From NCBI RefSeq assembly GCF_034190915.1, contig NW_026947501.1:496001-560000 (forward strand): DNA of 64,000 nt. The letters are read 5' to 3'. Of this stretch, positions 54,901 through 64,000 are shown in pieces. The position numbers were made by a program, and so were the translations under genes. A model generated the notes under the pieces. It was not told the DNA's origin, searched no databases, and saw nothing but the letters and a program-made list of their open reading frames with translations. The stretch's first letter is position 1. Each line of letters opens with the position of its first letter. The stretch is from Cavia porcellus. Its lineage: Eukaryota; Chordata; Mammalia; Rodentia; Caviidae.

Positions 54901-57485
54901 CAGTATTAGGATTAAGGTTAGGGATAGGTTTACGGTTAGGGTTAGGTTTATTGTGAGGGTTAGGGTTACGGATAGGTTTAGGGTTAGGTTTAGGTTTATT
55001 GGTAGGGTTATGGTTAGGGTTAGGGTTACGGTTAGGTTTAGGTATTAGGGTTAGTGTTATGGTTAGGGTTAGGTTAAGGGTTTGGATTAGGGTTAGAGTT
55101 AGGGTTAAGGTTATGGTTGGGTTTAGGGTTAGGGTTAGTGTTAGGGCTTGGAATACGGTTATGAATAGTGTTATGGTTAGTGTTAGGGTTAGGATGAAGT
55201 TTAGGGCTAGGGATTAGATTTAGGGTTCTGGTTAGGCTTATCATTAGGGTTATGTATTAGGGTTAGTGTTAGTGGTAGAGTTAGGTTTAGGGTTAGTGTT
55301 ACGGGTTAGATTTAGATGTTATTTTTAGGGTTAGTGTTAGTGTTAGAGTTAGGGTAAGGGTTAGGGTTAGGCTTAGTTTTAGAATTGGGGATAGGATTAG
55401 ATTTAGGCTTAAGTTTAGGTTTAGGGGTAGGGTTAGGGTTAGGCTTAGGGTTAATTTTAGGATTTTGTTTAGGGATAGGGTTTGTGTTAGTGTTAGGAAT
55501 AGCGATAGGGTTAGGTTTATGGTTAGGTTTATGGTTAGGGTTCGGGTTCAGGTAAGGGTTAGGGTTAGAGGTAGGTGTTGGAATTAGATTTTAGGGTTAG
55601 GGTTAGGGTTATTGTTAGAGTTTAAGGTTAAGGTTATTTTTAGGGTTATTTTTAAGGTTAGGGTTAGAAGTTAGGGTTAGGGTTAGTGTTAGGATTTTGG
55701 TTACGGTTAGGGATATGGTTAGGTTAAATTTAGGTTTAGGGGTTAGGTGTTAGGGTAAGGCTCAGGGTTACGCTTTGGAGTACGGTTAGGGTTCCCATTA
55801 TGATTAGATTTTGGTTTACGGTTAGGTTTAGGGTTAGAGTTACCGTTAGTGTTAGGATAGTGTTTGGGTTAGGGTTTGATGTTAGGTGTTAAGGTTCTGG
55901 TTAGTGTTATGCTTAGAGTTACAGTTAGGGTTAGGTTATGTTTAGGGTTATGGTTAGGGTTAGGGTTAGGCTTAGGAATTAGGGTTAGGCTTAGGTTTAG
56001 GGTTAGGGTTAGTGTTTGGCTCAGTATTAGAATTAGGGTTAGGGATAGATTTAGGGTTAGTGTTAGGTTTATTGTTAGGGTTAGCATTATGGATAGGGTT
56101 AGTGTTAGTTTTAGGGTTAGGGATAGGGTTACGGTTAGGGTTAGGGGTTAGGTTTAGAGTTAGTGTTTGGTTTAGGATTAGGGTTAGGTTTACGTTTAGA
56201 AGGCTAGGGTTAGAGTTAGGGTTAGGGTGAGGTTTAGGGTTAGGGTTTGGGTTAGGTTTAGGTTTAGGGTTATGGGTTAGGGTTTGTGTTAGGGTTTGGG
56301 TTAGGGTTAGGGATTAGGGATAGGCTTACAGTTAGTGTTAGGATTAGGGTTAGGGTTAGGTTTAGGTTTAGCATTAGGGTTAGTGTTGGGGTTAGGGTTT
56401 GGGTTAAGGTTAGGTTTTAGGGTTAGGTTTAGGTTTAGGGTTAGGGTTAGGGTTAGGGTTATGGTTAGGTTTAGCTTACTGTTAGATTTAGGGCTTATGT
56501 GTTAGGGATAGGGTCAGGGTTAGGCTTTGGATTACTGTTAGGGTTCGTGTTACAATTAGCTTTAGTGTTAGGGTTAGGGTTAGGTTTAGGGTTAGGATTT
56601 CGGTTTGTGTTAGTGTTAGCATTTGGGTTAGGGTTAGGGGTTAGGTGTTAAGGATATGTTTAGGGTTATGGTTAGCGTTATGATTAGGGTTAGGGTTACA
56701 TTAATTGTTATAGTTACGGTTAGTTTTAGGGTTAGTGTTAGGGATTAGTGATAGCATTAGTGTTAGTGTTAGTGTTAGGGTTAGGAGCTAGTTTTATGGT
56801 TAGGGTTAGGGTTATCGTAAGGCTTAAAGTTAGGGGTACGTTTAGGGTTAGTGTTCGGTTTAGGGTTAGTGTTAGTTTTAGTGTTAGGCATTTGGCTTAG
56901 GTTTACAGATAGCGTTACTGTTAGGGTCAGTAGTAGGATTAGTGTTAGGAATATGTTTAGGGTTAGGTTTAGGTTTATTTTTAGGGTTAGCTTTAAGGAT
57001 AGGGTTAGGGATAGGGTTTAGGGTTAGGGTTAGGGTTAGGGTTAGGTATAGGAGTTAGGGTTAGGATTAGAGTTAGGATTAGGGCTTAGGGTTAGTGTTA
57101 GGTTTAGGATTAGGGTTAGGGTTTGGGTTATTAGCTTAGGTTTAGAGTTATGGTTAGGGTTAAGTTTAGGTTTATGGTTTGGATGAGCTTTAGGGTTAGC
57201 CTAGCGGTTAGGGTTTGGGTTAAGGTTAGGGTAACTGAATAGGCTTAGCATTATGGTCTGGATTAGGGTTAGGTTTAGGGTTAGGGTTGGGCTTAAATTT
57301 AGGGATAGGGATAGGGTTATGCTTAGGCTTAAAATTAGGGTTAGGGTTAGGGTTAGGTTTAGGGTTAGAGATTAGTGTTAGAGGTTAGGGATAGGGTTAG
57401 GATTAGTGTTAAGGTTAAGGTTACAGTTAGGGTTAAGGTTAGGTTTAGTTTTAAGGTTAGCTTTCGGATTACTGTTAGGGGTATG

Positions 57486-57830
57486 TGTTAGAGTTAGATG
57501 TTAGGGTTAGGGTTAGGTTTAGTGTTAGGGTTAGGGTTACGTTTAGGTTTAGGGTTAGTGTTAGGGTTAGAATTAGTGTTAGATTTAGGGATTAGGTTTA
57601 GGGTTAGAGTTAGGTTTAGTGTTAGAGTTAGGGTTAGGGTTAGGCTTAATTTTAGGTTTAGGGATAGGATTAAGGGTATGCTTAAAGTTAGGGTTACGTT
57701 TAGGGTTCGTGTTAGGGTTAGGGTTAAGTTTCGGTTTATATTTAGGTTTTGGTTTAGGGTTTAGGTTAGTTTTAGGGTTAGGGTTAGGTTTAGTTTTAGG
57801 GTTAGCTTTAGGGTTACGGTTAGGGGTAGG
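57486..57830 (+). repeat. 345-bp tandem duplication, left unit
   Basis: From TGTTAGAGTTAGATGTTAGG at 57486 the sequence matches the unit starting at 57831 over most of its length. Shared phrases include TTAGATTTAGGGATTAGG, GATAGGATTAAGGGTATG and TTAGGGTTCGTGTTAGGG. By eye this is the most similar neighbouring pair in the window. Confidence 0.88.
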
Positions 57831-58175
57831 TGTTAGAGTTAGATGTTAGGGTTAGGGTTAGGTTTAGTGTTAGAGTTAGGGTTACGTTTAGTGTTAGGGT
57901 TAGTGTTAGGGTTAGAGTTAGTGTTAGATTTAGGGATTAGGTTTAGGGTTAGACTTAGGTTTAGGGTTAGAGTTAGGGTTAGGCTTAATTTTAGTTTTAA
58001 GGATAGGATTAAGGGTATGATTAAAGTTAGTGTTACGTTTAGGGTTCGTGTTAGGGTTAGGGTTAGGTTTCGGTTTCGGTTTCGGTTTCGGTTTTGGTTT
58101 AGGGTCAGGGTTAGGTTTAGGGTTAGGGTTAGTGTTAGGGTTAGGTTTAGGGTTAGGGTTCGGGTTCGGGTTAGG
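57831..58175 (+). repeat. 345-bp tandem duplication, right unit
   Basis: Partner of 57486-57830. Near its end it carries a TTTCGG run (58068-58091) where the left unit has a mixed TTTCGG/TTTATA/TTTAGG stretch. This shows expansion of a variant after the duplication. Confidence 0.88.
58068..58091 (+). repeat. Homogeneous TTTCGG variant run
   Basis: Four consecutive TTTCGG hexamers, each with a CpG, followed by TTTTGG. Found in the right unit of the 345-bp duplication. Confidence 0.85.
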
Positions 58176-61100
58176 GTTACTGTTAGGGCTAGGATTTAGA
58201 GTTACAATTTAGGGTTAGGGTTGGGTTAGGGTTAGCGTAAGGGTTTAGGGTTAAGGTTACTGTTAGGGTTATGATTATGGTTAGAGTTATAAGTTAGTGT
58301 TAGGGTTAGTGTTTGGTTAGCTTTATGGTAAGTTTCAGGTTTGGTTAGGGTTAGGTTTATGGCTTAGTTGTTAGGGATATTGACATGGTTAGGCTTTGGA
58401 CTACAGTTAGGGTTCAGGTTACAATTAGGTTTTGTGTTAGGATTAGTGTTATGGTTAGAGTTAGGTTTAGGCTTAGTGTTTGGGTTGGGGTTAGGTTTTA
58501 AGGATATGGTTTTGGTTATATTTAGGCTTACCATTAGGATTATTGTTAGGGTTAGTGTTAAGTTTAGTGTTAGGGTTTGGGTTAGGGTTAGGGGTAGGTT
58601 TATGGTTAGGTGTTAGAGTTCGTGTTTAGGGTTCGGGTTAGAGTTTGAGTTAGGTTTAGCCTTAATGTTAGGGCTAGGGGTTAGAGTTAGAGGTTAGGAT
58701 TAGGGTTAGGGTTAGTGTTAGGGTTAGGATTAGGGTTAGGGTTAGAAGTTAGTGTTAGGGTTAATGTTAGGGTTAGGGTTACGTTTAGGGTTAGGGTATG
58801 TTAGGGTTAGGTTCAGGGTTAGATTTACGGGACAGGTTTTAGGGATAGTGTTAGGGTTAGGGTTAAGGTTAGGCTTTTGTTTAGTTTTCAGCTTAGTTTA
58901 TTGTTAGGGTTAGTGTTAGGTTTTAGCGTTTGTGTTAGTGTAGGTTACGGTTATGGTTAGGTTAGGTTTAGGGTTAGGGTTAGAGGTTAGCTTTATGGTT
59001 AGGGTTATGTTTAGGTTTAGTGTTAGGGTTAGTGTTAGGGTTAGGTTAAGTGTTAGTGTTAGTGTTAGGTTTAGGGTTAGTCTTAGTGTTAGGCTTAGTT
59101 TTAGGGATTAGGGTTAGTGTTAGGGTTAGGTTTCGGATTCGTGTTAGGGTTAGGGTTAGGGTTAGACAAGGTTAGGTTTGGGGTTAGGGTTAGGGTTAGG
59201 GTTATTGTAAGGGTTAGGTTTATGGTTAGGCTTAGGGATAGAGTCAGGGTTAGGTTTATGGTTATGGGTAAGGTGTTCGGGATAGTGTTAATGTTAGTCT
59301 TCGGGTTTAGGTTAGTTTTATGGTTATGATGCAGTTTAGTGTTAGGTTTAGGTTTAGGGTTAGTGTTAGGTTCAAGTTTAGTCTTAGGGTGAGTCTTAGG
59401 TTTAGGGTTAGGGTTTGAGGTTAGGTGTTAGTGATAGGGTTAGTGTTAGTGTTAGTGTTAGGGTTAGGGTTAGCCTTAGGGTTTAGGTTTAGAGTTAGTG
59501 TTTTGTTTAGGTTTAGGCTTAGGGTTATGGTTAGGGCTAGATTTTAGGTTTAGGATTAGGGTTAGGCTTAGTTGTAGGGTTAGGGATAGGTCTAGGGTAA
59601 GGCTAATTGCTGTGTTAATGTTAGGGTTAGGGTTAGGATTAGGGTTAGTGTTAGGCTTAGTTTTAGGGTTAGGTTTAGGGTTAGTGTTAGGGTTACAGTT
59701 AGGTATTACAGTCAGGGTTACTGTTAATGTTAAGCTTATGATTAGGTTTAGGGTTAGGCTTATGCTTAATTTTAGGGTTTGCTTAAGTGTTAGACTTAGG
59801 GTTAGTGGTTAGAGTTAGAGGTTAGAGTTAGGTTTAAGTTTAGTGTTAGGGTTAGGGTTACAGTTAGGGTTAGATTTGGGGTTAGGGTTATGGTTATGTT
59901 TAGGGTTAGGGTTAGGCTTAGGTTTAGGGATAGGTATAGGTTTATATTTAGGCTTAAGGTTAGGGTTAGGGTTAGGTTTAGGATTAAGTTTAGGATTTGG
60001 GTTAGGGTTAGATTTAGTGTTAGAGTTAAAGCTAGCGTTAGGTTTAGGGTTAGGGTTAGGTTTAGGGTTAGGGTTAGATTTAGCAGTTAGGTGTTAGGGA
60101 TAAGTTCAGGAATAGGTTTGGGACGATGGTTAGGGTCCAGGTTATGATGAATTTTAGGGTTAGGGTTACGATAGGGGTTAGTGTTAGGGTTTGGTTTAGT
60201 GTTAGGGATTAGGTGTTAAGGATATGTATAGGGTTATTTTTAGGGTTACAGTTAGGCTTAGGGTTAAAATAATGGTTAGTATTAGTGTTAGGGTTAGGGA
60301 TTAGGGATAGGGTTAGTGTTAGCTTTAGGGTTAGGGTTAGGGGCTAATTTTACGGTGAGGTTAGAGTTCTGGAAAAGCTTAAGGTTAGGGGTACAGATTA
60401 GGGTTAGTGTTCTGGTTAGGGTTATTGTTAGAGATTTGGGTTAGTTTTACAGATAGAGTTAGTGTTAGGCTCAGTATTATGATTAGTGTTAGGGATAGCT
60501 TTATTATTAGGCTTAGGTTTATTCTTAGGGTTAGTGTTACGGATAATGTTAGGGTTTTTTAGGGTTAAGGATAGGGTTAGGTTTAGGGGTTAGGGTGAGG
60601 GTTAGGGTTACGGTTAGGTATTAGGGTTAGTGTTATGCTTAGGGTTAGGTTTAGGGTTAGGATTAGGTTAGGGTTAGGGTTAGGGTCATGGTAAGGTTTA
60701 GGGTTAGTGTTAGGTTTAGGGCTAGGAATATGGTTAGGGTTAGGGTTAGGGTTAGGGATTAGAGTTAGGTTTATTGTTATGTTTAGGTTTAGGGTTAGGT
60801 GTTAGGTATAAGGTTAGGGTTAGGTTTAGCATTAGTGTTAGTGTTATGGTTATGGTTAGGGTTAGTATTAGAAGTTATTTTTAGGGATAGTATTAGTGTT
60901 ATGTTTATAGTTAGGGTTAGCGTTAGGTTTTAGTGTGAGGTTTAGGTATTAGCTGTTAGGGATATTGTTAGGGTTAGGCTTCGGATTATGGATAGGGTTG
61001 GTGTTACTTTTGTTTAGGGTTAGGTTTAGGGTTAAGTTTAGGGTTATGGTTTGGGTTAGGGTTAAGTGTTAGGTGTTAAGGGTATAGTTAGAGTTATGGT

Positions 61101-64000
61101 TACAGTTACGGTTAGGGTTAGAGTTATGTTTAGAGCTATGGTTAGTGTTAGTATTAGGGTTAGGGTTAGGGTTAGGGATTAGGGATAGGGTCAGGTTTAG
61201 AAGGTTAGGGTTAGAGTTAGGGTTAGCATTAGGGTTAGCGTTAGGTTGGGTTTAGGGATAGGGTTATGGGTTGGGTGTTAGGGACTATGTTAGGGTTAGG
61301 TTTAGGTTTAGGGTTAGGGGTTAGTGCTTCAGCTTAGGCTTAGGTTAGGGTTAGCTTTAGGTTTAGGGTTATGTTTAGGGTTAGTGTTAGGGTTAGGTTT
61401 AGGTTTAGGGTTAGGGTTAGGGTTGGAGGTTAGATTTATAGTTAGGGTTAGGGTTACGGCTACGCTTAGGTATAGAGTTAGGGTTAGGGATAGGGTAAAG
61501 TTTAGGATTAGGATTTGAGGTAGCGGAGGGTTAGGGTTAGATATAGTGTTAGAGTATGAGTTAGATTTAGAGGATTAGGGTAAATGTTAGGATTAGTCTT
61601 AGGGTTAGGGATAGGGTGAGTGTTAGAGGTTCGGGTTAGCATTAGCGTTAGGAGTAGTGTTAGGGGTTAGGGTTAGTGTTACAGTTAGCATTAGGGTTAC
61701 GGTTAAGGTTATGGTTAGGGTTAGGCTTAGGGTTAGAGGTATGGTTTAGGGTTAGGGTTAGAGTTAGGTTTAGGGTTACGTTTACGGTGAGGGTTAGGAT
61801 AGGGGTAAGTGTTAAGGTGAGGTTTAGGCTTATCATTAGGGTTAGGATTAGGGTTAGGTTTAGTGTTAGTGTTAGGGATTAGGGTTAGTGTTAGGTTTAG
61901 GGTTAGTTTTATGGTTAGGGTTAGGGCTAGGGCTAGGATTAGTTTTATGGATTAGGATTAGGGTTGGTGATAGGTTTAGGTTTAGGGTTAGGGTTAGGCT
62001 TAGTTTTAGGTTTAGGGATAGGGTTAATGTTAGGCTTAAGTTTAGGGTTTTGTTAAAGTTAAAGTTAGTGTTAGGGTTAGGTTTAGGGTTAGGTTTAGGT
62101 TTTGGGTTAGGGTTAGTGTTAGTGTTAGGGTTAGAGTTAGCGTTAGGATTAGTGTTAGGGTTAGGGTTAGCTTTAGTTTTAGGTTTAGGGCAACGGTTAG
62201 GATTAGTGTTAGGTTTAGTTTACGATTACGGTAAGGGTTAGTGTTAGTGTTAGTGTGGTTTTAGGGTTAGCTTTAGGGTTAAGGTTAGGCTTAGGGGTTA
62301 GAATTATAGTTTAGGGTTAGGGTTAGGTTTAGTGTTAGGGTTAGTGTTACAGTTAGTGTTAGGGTTAGAGGTTAGCTTTATATTTAGGGTTAGGGTTAGG
62401 GTTACGGTTAGCGTTAGGGTTAGGTTTAGGGATAGGGTAACGCTTAGCATTAGGGTTTGAGGTTAGGGATATGGTTAGGGTTTTTGTTCGCATTAGGATT
62501 AGGTTTAGGTTTAGTTTTAGGGTATTGGTTAGTTTTAGAGGGTTATGATTAGGGTTAGAATTAGGCTTAGGTTTAGGGATAGGATTAGTGTCAGACGTTA
62601 GGGTTAGCATTAGCATTAGCGTTAGGGTTAGGGGTTAGGCTTAGGGGTTAGGGTTTGGGTTATTGTTAGGATTAGGGTGACAGTTAATGTTACAGTTATC
62701 GTTACGGATGGTGTTCGGTTATTGTTAGTGTAGGCATTAGGGTTAGGTTTAGGGTTAGGGTTATGGTGAGGGTTAGGGTTAGGGGTCAGTGTTAGGGTTA
62801 CGTTTAGGCTTATCATTAGGGTTAGGGATAGGTTTCGATTTAGTGTTAGTGTTAGGGTTAGGGTTATTGTTAGGGTTAGGGTTAGGTTTAGAGATTAGAG
62901 TTAGGTTTAGTGTTACAATTAGGCTTAGAGTTAGGTTTAGTGTTAGGCTTAGTTTTAGCTTTATGGATAGGGTTAGGTGTAGGCTTAAGGTTAGGGTTAG
63001 TTTTAGGGTTAGTGTTAGCGTTAGTATTAGGTTACAGGTTAGGTTTAGGTTTTGTGTTAGGGTTAGGGTTAGTGTTAGGTTTAGGTTTACGGATTAGGTT
63101 TAGGGTTAGCATTAGGATTACGGTTATGGTTATGGGTTAGGTGTTAGGGTCAAGGTTAAGGTTAGGGTTAGGGTTTGGGTTAGGTCTAGGGTTAGGGATT
63201 ATTGGTAAGTTTTAGGGTTAGGGTTAGGTTTAGGTTTAGGTTTAGGGTTATGTTAAAGATTATGGTTAGTGTTAGAGTTAGGGTTAGGGATAGGATAAGG
63301 TTTAGAATTAGGGTTTGAGTTTATGCTTAGGGCTAGGGTTATTGTTAGGTTTAGTGTTAGGGTTAGGTTTAGTTTTAGGGTATGTGTTAGTTTTAGAGGG
63401 TTAGGGTTAGGTTTAGGATTAGGCTTAAGGTTATGGATAGGGTTAGTGTTAGAGGTTAGGGTTAGGGTTAGCGTTAATGTTAGGTTTAGGGTTAGGGGCT
63501 GAGTGTTAGGGTTAGAGTTAGGGTTATGGTTAAGGCTATGGTTATGGTTTGGTTAGTGTTCGTGTTAGGGTTAGTGTAGGTATTAGGGTTAGATTTAGGG
63601 TTAGTGTTAGCTTGAAGGTTAGGGTTAGGTGTAAGGGTTAGGGTTAGGGTTAGCTTTATCATTAGGCTTAGGGATTAGTATTAGGTTAGGATTACGCTTA
63701 GGGATAGGGTTAGTTTTAGGTATAGGGTTAAGCTTAGGGTTATGGTTATGCTTAGTTTCAGGTTTTGGGTTAGAGTTAGAGTTAGGCTTAAGTTTAGGTT
63801 TAGAGTTAGGGTTAGGTTTAGGCTTAGTTTTAGGGATAGTGATAGTGTCATGTTTAGGCTTAAGGTTATGGTTATGGTTAGGGTTTGGTTTAGGGTTAGG
63901 GTTAGGTTTAGGGTTAGTTTTAGGATTTGGATTAGGGTTAGATTTTCGGTTAGGGTTAGGGCTAGTTTTAGGTTTAGGGTTAGGGTTAGGTTTAGGGTTA

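Larger units (their letters stand above)
45767..64000 (+). repeat. Degenerate telomeric repeat block, 18 kb
   Basis: The array resumes directly after the provirus with the right AGGGTT duplication (45767-45772) and continues to the window edge in the same orientation. It contains a series of related units with TTAGGCTCAGTATTAGG markers, a near-perfect 345-bp tandem duplication at 57486-58175, and homogeneous TTTAGG and TTTCGG runs. No gene or RNA gene is seen. All open frames are hexamer-derived Val-Arg/Gly-Leu or Asn-Pro/Leu-Thr periodic peptides. Confidence 0.95.

Noticed and set aside
1..64000. CRISPR-like array from the short regular repeats
   Set aside because: The repeats are contiguous six-base telomeric units without spacers in a mammalian genome.
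64000..64000. The window as a true chromosome end
   Set aside because: The sequence continues as degenerate units to the last base, with no long perfect TTAGGG array.

Overview
The window is mammalian DNA made mostly of degenerate vertebrate telomeric repeat (TTAGGG and one-base variants such as TTAGTG, TTTAGG, TTACGG, TTATGG and TTAAGG). Three retroelements are embedded in it. The G-rich strand is the + strand throughout, so the array reads toward a telomere on the right-hand side. Perfect TTAGGG runs are only about five units long where I looked. This is therefore an old subtelomeric or interstitial telomeric-satellite block, not an active chromosome end. The organism is a placental mammal. 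The solo LTR starts like rodent IAP LTRs, which suggests a rodent, but that is inference.

Layout. 1-554: degenerate telomeric repeat. About 555-7066: an old, nearly full-length sense-strand LINE-1 with a 5' UTR, a broken ORF1, a broken ORF2 (endonuclease, reverse transcriptase and Cys-rich parts recognisable), a 3' UTR and an A-tail. Its first 28 bases closely match part of 5S rRNA in antisense. 7067-23196: degenerate repeat. 23197-23671: a solo LTR on the minus strand, flanked by AGGGTT duplications. 23672-37654: degenerate repeat with higher-order copies about 2.05 kb apart. 37655-45766: a complete minus-strand class II (betaretrovirus-like) provirus, also flanked by AGGGTT duplications. 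45767-64000: degenerate repeat with further local duplications.

The provirus is the only part with real, intact genes. Its two 578-bp LTRs look identical by eye, which implies a recent insertion. In transcription order it carries: 5' LTR, a Lys-type primer binding site, a strong splice donor in a very short leader, gag (matrix, PSAP late motif, capsid homology region, two CCHC knuckles), a -1 frameshift signal (GGGAAAC plus a predicted H-type pseudoknot), a dUTPase-protease frame, a second -1 overlap into pol (RT, RNase H and integrase with catalytic residues present), a splice acceptor just before env, env (leader, SU, RTKR cleavage site, TM), a polypurine tract and the 3' LTR. Env ends 43 bases inside the LTR. 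No frame is broken. The one clear irregularity is that the pro-pol overlap lacks a textbook slippery heptamer.

No other host protein gene, tRNA, rRNA gene or CRISPR array is supported. The many open frames in the telomeric repeat encode only Val-Arg, Gly-Leu, Asn-Pro or Leu-Thr periodic peptides. They arise because the hexamer lacks stop codons in several frames.
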